Shown: positions 17,683-27,131, counted from the stretch's first letter. The stretch: 64,000 nt of DNA from Mycobacterium sp. 852002-40037_SCH5390672 (GCF_001665875.1 NZ_LZTA01000122.1:1-64000), one strand, 5' to 3'. Numbers and translations are program-made. The notes: generated from the sequence alone by a model not told the origin.

Positions 17683-19554
17683 ATGACCCAGTTTGATAAG
17701 CGGTCTGATACCTGCCCCCCGACGCAGACGCCAGAGGACATCGATATCCCCGCGCTGCGCGAGAAGTACTTGTTCGAGCGCGATAAGCGGCTGCGTCCGG
17801 AGGGCTCGAAGCAGTACTTGGAACTCAAGGACGACTTCGCGGAGTTCTCCGAGGTCGATCCCCACACGCCGGTGACGCCTCGCACGCCGATCGACGAGGA
17901 CATCGACGTGGCGGTCCTCGGTGGCGGCATCACCGGTCTGCTTGCCGGCTCGTACCTCAAGAAGGCCGGCGTCGACGATGTGCACGTCATCGAGATGGGC
18001 GGTGACTTCGGCGGGGTCTGGTACTGGAATCGTTTCCCGGGCATCCAGTGCGACAACGACGCATACTGCTACATCCCGATGCTAGAAGAACTCAACTACC
18101 TTCCCTCCAAGAAGTTCGCCGACGGCGCCGAAATCTACGAGCACTGTTGCCGCATCGCAAAGCATTTCGGGCTCTACGACGGCGCCATCTTCTCCACCCA
18201 GGTTCGCGAGGTCCGCTGGGACGAGACGATCAAGCGCTGGCGGTTGAGCACCAACCGCGGTGACGACATTCGTGCCCGGTTCGTGGTGATGGCACAGGGT
18301 TCCTTCAACAGGCCCAAGCTCCCCGGTATCCCGGGTATCAAGGACTTCACCGGACATATGTTCCACTCCGCTCGGTGGGATTACGACTACACGGGTGGGG
18401 ATTCCAATGGCGGATTGCACAAGCTGCGTGACAAGCGTGTCGCCCTTGTCGGTACCGGCGCGACCGGGGTACAGCTGGTCCCGCACTTGGGCCGAGATGC
18501 CAAGCACCTCTATGTGTTCCAGCGCACGCCCTCATCGGTCGACGTGCGGGGCAACGAGCCGACGGACCCGCAGTGGGCGGCTTCGTTGCAGCCCGGGTGG
18601 CAGGAGCAACGCAAGCGCAACTTCCACCGTTGGTCACCGTTGGGGGAAGGCGCGGTGTTCGACGAGCCCGACATGGTGTGTGATTTCTGGACTGAACTCG
18701 GCCGCAATCTGACCGCGCGGATCGCGGCTACCGACGATCCCACGGCGCTGAGCATCGAGCAGATCATGACCTTCCGCGAAGAAGAGGATTACAAGGTCAT
18801 GGAGCGTCTGCGGCGGCGTGTCGAGGAGCTCGTCGATGACCCGGAGACCGCCGAAGCGCTCAAACCCTACTACCGCTTCATGTGCAAGCGTCCCTGCAGC
18901 AACGACGAATACCTGCCGACGTTCAATCGCCCAAACGTCACATTGATTGACGTGTCGGAATCCAAAGGCGTCGAACGGCTTACCGAGAACGGGATCGTCG
19001 CCAACGGCGTTGAGTACGAGGTCGATTGCGTCATCTTCGCCAGCGGTTTCGAGATCACCACTGATATCAGCCGTCGGTACGCCGTCGATGTGATCGAGGG
19101 CCGCGACGGCCTGTCGCTCTTCGAGCACTGGCGGGACAGCTATAAATCACTCCACGGGATGACCAGCCGAGGCTTTCCCAACCAGTTCTTCACCGGTTTC
19201 GTTCAGGGCGGCGTGGCAGGCAACACCACCGCGATGCTCGAGCAACAGGCCGAACACATCGCTTACATTATTTCCGAAGCAATAGCGCGGCGCGCGACGA
19301 CTGTCGAACCGAGCCAGGAAGCTCAAGACGACTGGATCAAGACGATCCGCGAAACCTCCATAGACGCATCAGAATTCGCCGTCTCGTGTACGCCCGGCTA
19401 TTACAACAATGAGGGCGGCGGTGGCGGCGAGGGTATCCGCTCGGCCATCGGCGATCCGTATATGCCCGGCTTCTACGTGTTCGACGACTTGCTCAAGGAA
19501 TGGCGTGCAAAAGGCGACCTAGACGGTTTAGTCCTTGAGAACGTAGATGGCTGA
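17683..19554 (+). CDS. Class I Baeyer-Villiger-type flavin monooxygenase
   Basis: The 623-residue product has two dinucleotide-binding motifs, GGGITG at 80-85 (FAD) and GTGATG at 257-262 (NADPH). Between them is the Baeyer-Villiger fingerprint F-x-G-x3-H-x3-W-D (F222, G224, H228, W232, D233). A ~70-residue N-terminal extension with ALREKYLFERDKRL resembles BVMOs acting on bulky or macrocyclic ketones. The expected reaction is insertion of one O2 atom next to a ketone to make an ester or lactone, using NADPH. It follows the Rieske gene by 5 bp and overlaps the next SDR gene by 8 bp. The DNA has noticeably more A/T at third codon positions (for example at 18901-19200) than its neighbours, hinting at separate acquisition. 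Confidence 0.9.
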   Translation: MTQFDKRSDTCPPTQTPEDIDIPALREKYLFERDKRLRPEGSKQYLELKDDFAEFSEVDPHTPVTPRTPIDEDIDVAVLGGGITGLLAGSYLKKAGVDDVHVIEMGGDFGGVWYWNRFPGIQCDNDAYCYIPMLEELNYLPSKKFADGAEIYEHCCRIAKHFGLYDGAIFSTQVREVRWDETIKRWRLSTNRGDDIRARFVVMAQGSFNRPKLPGIPGIKDFTGHMFHSARWDYDYTGGDSNGGLHKLRDKRVALVGTGATGVQLVPHLGRDAKHLYVFQRTPSSVDVRGNEPTDPQWAASLQPGWQEQRKRNFHRWSPLGEGAVFDEPDMVCDFWTELGRNLTARIAATDDPTALSIEQIMTFREEEDYKVMERLRRRVEELVDDPETAEALKPYYRFMCKRPCSNDEYLPTFNRPNVTLIDVSESKGVERLTENGIVANGVEYEVDCVIFASGFEITTDISRRYAVDVIEGRDGLSLFEHWRDSYKSLHGMTSRGFPNQFFTGFVQGGVAGNTTAMLEQQAEHIAYIISEAIARRATTVEPSQEAQDDWIKTIRETSIDASEFAVSCTPGYYNNEGGGGGEGIRSAIGDPYMPGFYVFDDLLKEWRAKGDLDGLVLENVDG

Positions 19555-20482
19555 CTTGAGATTCGACGGCAGGGTAGCGGTCGTCACCGGGAGCGGCCGG
19601 GGGCTCGGCCGCTCCTACGCCATGCTCCTCGCGTCGCGGGGGGCCAAGGTGGTCGTCAACGACGCCGGCGGCAGCCTCGACGGCGACGGTGTCGACGCCG
19701 GTCCTGCCGAGCAGGTGGTGGACGAGATCACCGCGGCCGGGGGCCAGGCCGTCGCCTGCAGTGCGTCGGTGGCGACCCGCGAGGGCGGCGAGGCGATCAT
19801 CGCGGCCGCGCTCGAGCACTACGGTCGCATCGACGTCCTGGTGCACAACGCCGGCAACGTCCGCCGCGCCTCGCTGAAGGAGATGAGCTACGAGGACTTC
19901 GACGCCGTGCTCGACGTGCACCTGCGCGGTGCCTTCAATGTTGTGCGGCCCGCGTTTCCGCTCATGTGCGACGCGGGCTACGGCCGCATAGTGCTGACAT
20001 CATCGATCGGCGGCCTGTACGGAAACCACAACCAGGCCAACTACGCGGCCGCCAAGGCCGGCGTGATCGGGTTGTCCAATGTCGCCGCGCTCGAAGGCGC
20101 CGCCGAGGGCGTGCGGTGCAACGTGATCGTGCCGGCGGCGGTGACGCGCATGGCGGAAGGCATCGACACCTCGGCCTATCCGCCGATGGGCCCGGAACTC
20201 GTTGCGCCCGTGGTGGGCTGGCTCGCGCACGAATCCTGCTCGGTGACCGGTGAACTGTTCATCGCGCTGGCGGGGCGGGTGGCGCGGGCGGTCATCGCGG
20301 AGAGCCCGGGCGTGAGCCGGCCGTCGTGGACCATCGAGGAGGTCGGCAGCCACCTGGATGCGATCCGATACGTCGAGGCGCCACTCATTTTTCCGGTCGT
20401 CCCGCACGGACATAACGAACACATCCGCTACAGCTTCGAGCTGGCTCACCGCTCAACCGACCAAGGAGCGCTCAATGGCTAG
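19547..20482 (+). CDS. SDR-family dehydrogenase (MFE-2/HSD17B4-like)
   Basis: The 311-residue product begins MADLRFDGRVAVVTGSGRGL, with TGSGRGLGRSYA and the insert VVNDAGGSLDGDGVDAGPAE, wording shared by (3R)-hydroxyacyl-CoA dehydrogenase domains of multifunctional enzyme 2. HNAGNVRR replaces NNAG, TSSIGG supplies the serine and YAAAK the Tyr/Lys pair. About 60 extra residues follow the usual SDR end, as in MFE-2-type proteins. A role as hydroxyacyl-CoA dehydrogenase in side-chain or ring-product oxidation is likely but inferred. It overlaps both neighbours (8 bp each), indicating tight coupling. Confidence 0.87.
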   Translation: MADLRFDGRVAVVTGSGRGLGRSYAMLLASRGAKVVVNDAGGSLDGDGVDAGPAEQVVDEITAAGGQAVACSASVATREGGEAIIAAALEHYGRIDVLVHNAGNVRRASLKEMSYEDFDAVLDVHLRGAFNVVRPAFPLMCDAGYGRIVLTSSIGGLYGNHNQANYAAAKAGVIGLSNVAALEGAAEGVRCNVIVPAAVTRMAEGIDTSAYPPMGPELVAPVVGWLAHESCSVTGELFIALAGRVARAVIAESPGVSRPSWTIEEVGSHLDAIRYVEAPLIFPVVPHGHNEHIRYSFELAHRSTDQGALNG

Positions 20483-21629
20483 CCCGACAGGCCCGATGGC
20501 CGGGCTGCGCGTGATCGACCTCACCGCAATGGTGATGGGGCCGTATTGCACGCAGATCATGGCCGACATGGGCGCCGACGTCATCAAAGTCGAGCCCCCC
20601 CAGGGCGATAACACCCGCTACATCTCGGTGGGCCCCGCCCCGGGCATGAGCGGGGTGTTCGTCAACGTCAACCGGGGCAAGCGCAGCATCGTGCTGGACC
20701 TGCAAACCGACGCCGGAGCGGGTGCGTTACGCGCCTTGGTCGAGACGGCGGATGTGTTCATCCACTCGATGCGCGCCAAGGCGGTCGCCAAGCTCGGCTT
20801 CGGCTACGACGATGTCACCGCGATCAATCCCGCGATCGTCTACACCAATTGCTACGGGTACGGACGACGTGGACCCGACCACGACCGCCCCGCCTACGAC
20901 GACACGATCCAGGCCGAATGCGGCCTTCCGGCCGTGCAACAGCAATTGACCGGCGAGGCCGATTACGTCGGCACCATCATGGCCGACAAGATTGCCGGGC
21001 TGACGGCGCTGTACGCAACGACGATGGCGTTATTCCATCGCGAGCGCACCGGGCAGGGGCAAGAAGTCGAGGTCGCCATGTTCGAGACCATGGCGTCGTT
21101 CATGCTCGTCGAACACGCCAACGGCGCCCTGTTCGACCCTCCCCTGGGGCCCGCGGTATATCCACGCACCGTGGCGCCCAACCGCCGCCCCTACCGCACC
21201 AGCGACGGCTACATCGCCGCGCTGATCTACAACGACAAGCACTGGAACGCGTTCATGAAAGCAGTGCAGCCACCGTGGGCCAGCGAGCTGTATTCGACGT
21301 TGGAACAGCGCGCCCGCGAGATCGACATCGTCTACGGGCTGGTGGCCGAGACGATGAAAGAGCGTTCCACCGCCCAGTGGTTGGCGCTGCTGCGCGAACT
21401 CGAGATACCGGCCGCGCCACTGAACACACCCGGCGCGCTTTTCGACGATCCGCACCTCAACGCCGTCGGCATGTTCGAGACGGTGGACACCCCGCACGGG
21501 CCGGTGCGCTTCCCTGGGGTACCCACCTGGTTCTCCCAGACACCCGGTCGGGTTGCGGGGCCGGCGCCTGAGCTCGGCGCTCACACCGCCGAGATACTCG
21601 ACCAGCTCGGGCTGAAGGTCGAGTCGTGA
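20475..21629 (+). CDS. Family III (CaiB/BaiF) CoA transferase
   Basis: The start is ATG 20475 (MASPTGPMAGLRVIDLTAMV) with AGGAG seven bases upstream. The 384-residue product carries the family III pattern: GPYCTQIMADMGADVIKVEP near the N-terminus, NRGKRSIVLDL, and YDDTIQAECG near residues 141-150 with the Asp expected to form the acyl-enzyme anhydride (Asp142 or 143). GQGQEVEVAMFETM is also typical. Such enzymes move CoA between carboxylic acids, for example formyl-CoA:oxalate or carnitine CoA transferases. It is directly followed by a ThDP enzyme, a pairing known from frc-oxc oxalate loci. The CoA donor and acceptor here are unknown. Confidence 0.9.
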   Translation: MASPTGPMAGLRVIDLTAMVMGPYCTQIMADMGADVIKVEPPQGDNTRYISVGPAPGMSGVFVNVNRGKRSIVLDLQTDAGAGALRALVETADVFIHSMRAKAVAKLGFGYDDVTAINPAIVYTNCYGYGRRGPDHDRPAYDDTIQAECGLPAVQQQLTGEADYVGTIMADKIAGLTALYATTMALFHRERTGQGQEVEVAMFETMASFMLVEHANGALFDPPLGPAVYPRTVAPNRRPYRTSDGYIAALIYNDKHWNAFMKAVQPPWASELYSTLEQRAREIDIVYGLVAETMKERSTAQWLALLRELEIPAAPLNTPGALFDDPHLNAVGMFETVDTPHGPVRFPGVPTWFSQTPGRVAGPAPELGAHTAEILDQLGLKVES

Positions 21630-21722
21630 AATACCTTCTGCCTCAGTCCCTCTCGATAGTCCACGAAGACCTCGCGGCATCAGGGCCGCTCGCGGTCATC
21701 TATCACTAAGGAGTTTCCCACC

Positions 21723-23435
21723 ATGGCCGTGCCCGTCTACAAACGCATCCTCGACCTGTTCGAGGCCGAGGGGGTGAACACGCTGTTCGGTATCCCGGAC
21801 CCGAACTTCGTGCACATGTTCGCCGAGGCCGACGCCCGCGGGTGGTCGGTGGTCGCACCGCACCACGAACTGAGCGCGGGATTCATGGCCGAGGCGGCGT
21901 CGCGGATGACGGGCAAGCCGGGCCTGTGCATCGGCACGCTCGGCCCCGGCATGGCCAACATCGCCGGAGCGATCCAATGTGCGCTCGTGGAGAACTCGCC
22001 GGTGATCTTTCTCGGCGGGCAGCGGGCCCGCGTCACCGAGCGCCGGGTACGGCGCGGCCGCATCCAATTCGTCCGGCAGGAACCTCTTTTCGCAGCGTCG
22101 GTCAAGTACAGCAGCTCGATCGAGTACGCCGACCAGACCGATGAGATCATCCACGAGGCGATCCGCCGGGCCATGTCCGGCACACCCGGGCCGGCCTACG
22201 TCGAGTTCCCGTCGCACGTCATCCTCGAGGAGCTCGACGTGCCGGATCCGTTGCCGCCCAACCGGTACCGACTGGTCGACCAGTGCGCAGGTACCCGCGA
22301 GGTGGCCGAGGCCGTGAAACTGATCCGCGAGGCCAAGAGCCCGGTGCTGCTGGTCGGCCACGGTGTGCACACCTCCCGTACCCAACAGCCGGTCAGGGAG
22401 CTGGCCGAGCTGATGGCCTGCCCGGTGATCCAAACCTCCGGCGGCACCTCGTTCATCCCGGGACTGCAGGAGCGGACGTTCCCCTACTTGTTCTCCCCGG
22501 CCGCCAACGAGGCAGTCGAGGAATCCGACCTGTGCGTCGCGCTGGGTACCGAGCTGGGTGAGCCGATGCACTACGGCCGGACCCAGCATTGGGCCGGCAA
22601 CGATGCGAACCGCAAATGGGTGTGTGTGGAGCAGGACCCGACCGCCATCGGCGTCAACCGCCCAGTCGACGTGGCGCTGGTCGGCGATCTGCGCGGTGTG
22701 GTGCCGCAGCTGGTCGAGGCGCTCAAGGAATTTGCGCGCAAACCCGCACCCGCAGTACAGGTCCTGGTCGAAAAGGATGCGAAAGAGCTTGCGGACATGG
22801 CGGAATCGGCACCGTCCGGACGCTCGCCCATCCACCCGGCGCGCTACGTCGTCGAGGCCACTAAGGCGTTCAACGAACTCGAGGACGGCATCATGGTGCG
22901 CGACGGCGGCGCGACCGTGATTTTCCAGTGGACCTACTCGCAGTCCAAGCCGCGCGACGTGATCTGGAACCAGAACTTCGGCCACCTCGGCACCGGCCTG
23001 CCGTACGCGGTCGGAGCCTCCGTGGCCGAGGGCGGTAAGCGCCCGGTGATGCTGCTGACCAGCGATTCGGCGTTCCTCTTCCACATTGCCGAGCTGGAAA
23101 CCGCTGCGCGGCAAAACCTTCCATTGGTGTGCGTGGTGGGCGTCGACCACCAGTGGGGCTTGGAAGTGGGCGTGTACAAGCGCACCTTCTCCCAGCCGTC
23201 GCCGCAGCCCGGTGTGCACTGGAGCAAGGACGTCCGGATGGACAAGGTTGCCGAGGGCTTCGGTTGCCACGGTGAGTACGTCGAGAAGGAAGAGGAGATC
23301 GGCCCGGCGATCGCTCGCGCCTACGCCAGTGGCAAAGTCGGCGTCGTGCACGTGTGCATCGATCCGAAGGCCAATTCCGAGGAGATGCCCAAGTACGACC
23401 GATTCCGGACCTGGTATGCCGAAGGCACCCAGTAA
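21723..23435 (+). CDS. Thiamine-diphosphate-dependent enzyme (acetolactate synthase/2-hydroxyacyl-CoA lyase-like)
   Basis: The 570-residue product has the three-domain ThDP-enzyme layout: an N-terminal Pyr domain with the activating glutamate E49 (APHHELSAGFMAEA), a central domain, and a C-terminal PP domain where the usual GDG motif reads TSDSAFLFHIAELETA. It is preceded by AAGGAG. The substrate class cannot be fixed: acetolactate synthase-like, benzoylformate decarboxylase-like and 2-hydroxyacyl-CoA lyase activities share this fold. The gene order CoA transferase, ThDP enzyme, aldehyde dehydrogenase suits a route in which a 2-hydroxyacyl-CoA is cleaved to formyl-CoA and an aldehyde; this is inference. 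A 93-bp gap separates it from the CoA transferase gene. Confidence 0.88.
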   Translation: MAVPVYKRILDLFEAEGVNTLFGIPDPNFVHMFAEADARGWSVVAPHHELSAGFMAEAASRMTGKPGLCIGTLGPGMANIAGAIQCALVENSPVIFLGGQRARVTERRVRRGRIQFVRQEPLFAASVKYSSSIEYADQTDEIIHEAIRRAMSGTPGPAYVEFPSHVILEELDVPDPLPPNRYRLVDQCAGTREVAEAVKLIREAKSPVLLVGHGVHTSRTQQPVRELAELMACPVIQTSGGTSFIPGLQERTFPYLFSPAANEAVEESDLCVALGTELGEPMHYGRTQHWAGNDANRKWVCVEQDPTAIGVNRPVDVALVGDLRGVVPQLVEALKEFARKPAPAVQVLVEKDAKELADMAESAPSGRSPIHPARYVVEATKAFNELEDGIMVRDGGATVIFQWTYSQSKPRDVIWNQNFGHLGTGLPYAVGASVAEGGKRPVMLLTSDSAFLFHIAELETAARQNLPLVCVVGVDHQWGLEVGVYKRTFSQPSPQPGVHWSKDVRMDKVAEGFGCHGEYVEKEEEIGPAIARAYASGKVGVVHVCIDPKANSEEMPKYDRFRTWYAEGTQ

Positions 23436-23465
23436 GGCCACCGGAGTAAGAAAGGGATCGATCTG

Positions 23466-24896
23466 ATGCGCGAATACCTGAACTTCTACATCGACGGCAA
23501 GTGGGTCGAGCCGCTGCGGCCCAACACTTTTGACGTGGAGAACCCGGCGACCGAGCAGGTTTCCGGCAAGATTTCACTGGGGTCGGCCGACGACGTCGAC
23601 GTGGCGGTCAAGGCGGCCCGGCGAGCATTCGCGAGCTGGTCACAGAGCACTCGCGAACAGCGTCTGGACCTGTTGCAGGCCATCCTGGCCGAATACCAGA
23701 AGCGTGCCGACGATCTGGCCGAGGCGGTCACCGAAGAAATCGGCGCGCCGCCGTCACTGGCCGCGGGGCCGCAGGTCTTTCTCGGGATCGGTCACCTGAC
23801 TACGGCGATCGACGCCCTGAAGAACTTCGCGTTCTCCGAACAAAAAGGGGCGACCCTGATCGCCAAGGAGCCGATCGGTGTCTGCGGTTTGATCACGCCG
23901 TGGAACTGGCCGATCAACCAGGTTGCGGTCAAGGTCTATCCGGCATTGGCGACCGGCTGCACCGTCATCCTGAAACCGTCTGAGGTGGCCCCGTATTCGC
24001 CCTACATCTTCGCCGAGATCTTGGATGCCGCGGGCGTGCCGGCCGGGGTGTTCAACCTGGTCAACGGAGACGGCGCGGGCGTGGGCGTGGCCCTGGCCAG
24101 CCATCCCGACATCGACATGGTGTCGTTCACCGGATCGACCCGCGCCGGTATCGAGGTGGCCAAGCTAGCCGCCCCGACCGTGAAGCGAGTGACCCAGGAG
24201 CTTGGTGGCAAGAGCCCTAACATCGTGCTCGACGACAACGGCTTTGCCGAGGGCGTCAGCGCCGGCGTGGCCAACATGATGCCCAACTCGGGCCAGAGTT
24301 GTAACGCGCCGACCCGCATGCTGGTGCCGAATTCCCGGATGGACGAGGCCATTACCCTCGCGCGGAAAGCAGCCGAACAGGTCACGGTGGGCCAACCCGG
24401 TGCAGGGACGACGATTGGGCCGGTGGCGTCGAAGACGCAGTTCGAGAAGGTTCAGCGGCTGATCCAAAAAGGCGTCGACGAGGGTGCCACCGTGGTTGCG
24501 GGCGGCCCGGGCCGGCCGGCGGGGCTGGACAAGGGTTACTACGTCAAGCCGACCGTCTTCGCGCACGTCACCAATGACATGACGATCGCTCGTGAGGAGA
24601 TCTTCGGGCCGGTGCTGTGCATCCTCGGCTATGACGACATCGACCACGCCGTCGAGATCGCCAATGACACCGAGTACGGACTGGCCGGCTTTGTTTCGGG
24701 GGCCGACCTCGACAAGGCGCGTGAGGTGGCACGCAAGATCCGCGCGGGATGGGTGACGATCAATCACGCATTCGACATGAACGCGCCATTCGGCGGCTAC
24801 AAGCGCAGTGGTAACGGACGCGAGTGGAGCGAGTTCGGCTTCCACGAGTACCTGGAAGTCAAGAGCACCCTCGGTTACGCGCCTGACGAGGCCTGA
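23466..24896 (+). CDS. NAD(P)-dependent aldehyde dehydrogenase
   Basis: The 476-residue product is a standard aldehyde dehydrogenase with PWNWPINQ, the cofactor loop SFTGSTRAG, active-site Glu245 in QELGGKSP and catalytic Cys279 in SGQSCNAPTR. It should oxidise an aldehyde to the acid. It lies 30 bp after the ThDP enzyme gene and is the last gene of the plus-strand arm, placed to remove the aldehyde such an enzyme could release. The start is ATG 23466. Confidence 0.92.
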   Translation: MREYLNFYIDGKWVEPLRPNTFDVENPATEQVSGKISLGSADDVDVAVKAARRAFASWSQSTREQRLDLLQAILAEYQKRADDLAEAVTEEIGAPPSLAAGPQVFLGIGHLTTAIDALKNFAFSEQKGATLIAKEPIGVCGLITPWNWPINQVAVKVYPALATGCTVILKPSEVAPYSPYIFAEILDAAGVPAGVFNLVNGDGAGVGVALASHPDIDMVSFTGSTRAGIEVAKLAAPTVKRVTQELGGKSPNIVLDDNGFAEGVSAGVANMMPNSGQSCNAPTRMLVPNSRMDEAITLARKAAEQVTVGQPGAGTTIGPVASKTQFEKVQRLIQKGVDEGATVVAGGPGRPAGLDKGYYVKPTVFAHVTNDMTIAREEIFGPVLCILGYDDIDHAVEIANDTEYGLAGFVSGADLDKAREVARKIRAGWVTINHAFDMNAPFGGYKRSGNGREWSEFGFHEYLEVKSTLGYAPDEA

Positions 24897-25133
24897 CGCT
24901 TCAAAACGAAAACCGAACGCAGCACAGCGGAAAACCGTTGCGTGTCCTCCACGTGATCCTGCGCGCTCGCCTCTAGGCTAGCTTGCTGAAATCAACAGGA
25001 GGGGCAGCGACGTATCGGCATCGACATTGGCGCCGGGCGAGACGGTAGTCACGGCGCGCTGACAGCAACCACCGAGCCGGGCGGGTATCACCCCGCACCG
25101 GCTCGTCGTGCTCGGCCCCGATGGGTCGCCCCC

Positions 25134-27128
25134 GTGCGCCGGGTCGGCCGACTGGGGATCTGGGACGGACCGGAACGGGCCAGCGGAATCCCGGCACTCG
25201 ACGGACTGCGCGCGATCGCGGTCGCGCTGGTGCTCATCGGGCACGGCGGCATCCCCGGCGTCAGCGGCGGATTCATCGGCGTCGACGTCTTTTTCGTGCT
25301 CAGCGGATTCCTGATCACCGCACTGCTGCTGGACGAGCTGGGACGCACCGGTCGTATCGAGTTGACCGGCTTCTGGATCCGGCGCGCGCGCCGACTGCTG
25401 CCCGCGCTGGTGTTGATGGTGCTCACCGTGGCCGCGGCTCGCCAACTGCTTCCCGACCGGTCGCTCGCCGGCCTGCGCGATGACGCCATCGCGGCATTCC
25501 TGTGGATGGCGAACTGGCGGTTCGTCGCCCAGAAGACGGACTACTTCACCCAGGGCGCTCCGCCCTCGCCGCTACAGCACACCTGGTCACTCGGAGTGGA
25601 GGAGCAGTACTACTTCGTGTGGCCCGTGTTGCTCATCGCGGTCACCCTGCTGCTGGCCGCCCGAGCGAGGCGGCGCCTGACCCGGGCCACCGTCGGTGGT
25701 GTGCGGTTCGCCACGTTCCTGATCGCCACCGTGGGCGCACTGGCCTCCGCGGCGGTCGCCATCGTCATGACGTCGGACAGCACCCGTGACCGGATCTACT
25801 TCGGCACCGACACCCGCGCGCAGGCGTTGCTGGTCGGTGCCGCGTCGGCGGCCCTGCTGGTGCGGGACTGGCCGTCGATGAACCGCGGCTGGTGCATGAT
25901 CCGCACGCGGTGGGGACGTCGGGTGGCCCGGATCCTGCCGGTGCTGGGTTTGGCGGGATTGGCGGCGGCGACGCACTACGCCACCGGTGCCAGTAACGAA
26001 TTCCGCCACGGTCTGCTGATCGGGGTCGCGGTCGCGGCGGTGCTCGTAGTCGCCCCGGTCGCCCTGGAGCAGCGTGGAATCGTCGCCCGCGCACTCGCCT
26101 TGCGCCCGCTGGTGTGGCTGGGGACCATTTCTTACGGCGTTTACCTGTGGCACTGGCCAATCTTCTTGGCGCTCAACGGCGAACGCACCGGGTGGTCCGG
26201 GCTGCCGTTGTTCGCCGCGCGGTGCGGGGCCACGCTGGTGGTGGCCGCGGTGTCGTATTGGCTGCTCGAACAGCCCATCCGGCGCTGGCGACCGGCGCGG
26301 GTGCCGCTGCTGCCGCTGGCGGCCGCGACCGTGGCCAGCGCCGCCGCGGTGACGCTGTTGGCGGTCCCGGTGGGAACCGGTCCCGGCCTGCGCGAGGTCG
26401 GACTACCGCCCGGGGTCTCGGCGGTCGCGGCGGTCTCGCCGTCGCCGCCCGGGGGAAGCCGACCCCGAGATGCCAACCGCCCGTTCACCGTCTCGGTGTT
26501 CGGTGACTCGATCGGCTGGACCTGGATGCACTACCTGCCCCCGACGCCCGGCTTCGCGTTCCTCGACCACACCGTCATCGGATGCAGCCTGGTGCGGGGC
26601 ACGCCGTACCGCTACATCGGCCAGACTTTGGACCAACGGTCCGAATGCGACAGCTGGCCGATCCGCTGGTCAAGGCAGGTCAGTCAGGACCAGCCGGACG
26701 TCGCGCTGCTGGTCATCGGCCGCTGGGAAACGGTGGACCGGGTCAACGAGGGCCAGTGGACACACATCGGTGACCCGACCTTCGACGCCTACCTCAACGG
26801 TGAACTCGAACGGGCGCTGACCATCGTCGGTGCCACGGGTGTCCACGTGGTGGTCGCCACCGTCCCCTACAGCCGGGGCGGCGAAAAGCCGGACGGCCGC
26901 CTGTATCCGGAGGACCAGCCGGATCGGGTCAACCTGTGGAACACCATGTTGCGCAAGACCGTTAGCCACCACCCGAACGTGGCGATCCTCGACCTGAACA
27001 AGAAGCTGTGCCCCGACGGCGTCTATACCGCCAAAGTCGACGGCATCAAGGTGCGCAGCGACGGCGTCCATCTCACCCCCGAAGGGGTGAAGTGGCTGAC
27101 GCCATGGCTCGAGGAATCGCTGAGGTAG
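25134..27128 (+). CDS. Membrane acyltransferase (acyltransferase-3 fused to SGNH domain), Rv0111-like
   Basis: From GTG 25134 the product has 664 residues. Residues ~20-420 are an acyltransferase-3 domain with about ten membrane helices: the opening ALDGLRAIAVALVLIGHGG, then GVDVFFVLSGFLIT, FWIRRARRLLPAL, and HTWSLGVEEQYYFVWPV. The C-terminal ~190 residues are an SGNH-type domain with GDSIG (nucleophile Ser) and DGVHLTPEG (Asp/His pair). It would acetylate or acylate an envelope glycan, with the SGNH domain outside the membrane. It matches remembered M. tuberculosis Rv0111 closely. The frame is open upstream of 25134 but has no usable start codon there. The 237 bp before it hold an AGGAGGGG at 25000-25007 not followed by a start codon, and no other gene that I can see. 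Confidence 0.9.
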   Translation: MRRVGRLGIWDGPERASGIPALDGLRAIAVALVLIGHGGIPGVSGGFIGVDVFFVLSGFLITALLLDELGRTGRIELTGFWIRRARRLLPALVLMVLTVAAARQLLPDRSLAGLRDDAIAAFLWMANWRFVAQKTDYFTQGAPPSPLQHTWSLGVEEQYYFVWPVLLIAVTLLLAARARRRLTRATVGGVRFATFLIATVGALASAAVAIVMTSDSTRDRIYFGTDTRAQALLVGAASAALLVRDWPSMNRGWCMIRTRWGRRVARILPVLGLAGLAAATHYATGASNEFRHGLLIGVAVAAVLVVAPVALEQRGIVARALALRPLVWLGTISYGVYLWHWPIFLALNGERTGWSGLPLFAARCGATLVVAAVSYWLLEQPIRRWRPARVPLLPLAAATVASAAAVTLLAVPVGTGPGLREVGLPPGVSAVAAVSPSPPGGSRPRDANRPFTVSVFGDSIGWTWMHYLPPTPGFAFLDHTVIGCSLVRGTPYRYIGQTLDQRSECDSWPIRWSRQVSQDQPDVALLVIGRWETVDRVNEGQWTHIGDPTFDAYLNGELERALTIVGATGVHVVVATVPYSRGGEKPDGRLYPEDQPDRVNLWNTMLRKTVSHHPNVAILDLNKKLCPDGVYTAKVDGIKVRSDGVHLTPEGVKWLTPWLEESLR

Positions 27129-27131
27129 TCC

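Noticed and set aside
21696..23441. 581-codon minus-strand frame opposite the ThDP enzyme gene
   Set aside because: Composition (His/Gly/Arg/Leu-rich, no motifs) is that of a GC-rich antisense shadow; the plus strand encodes a recognisable ThDP enzyme with a good ribosome site.
25006..25133. An earlier start for the acyltransferase, or a separate gene reading RIGIDIGAG upstream
   Set aside because: The frame is open and looks slightly protein-like, but there is no ATG, GTG or TTG before 25134 and a stop lies just upstream; it is treated as leader.
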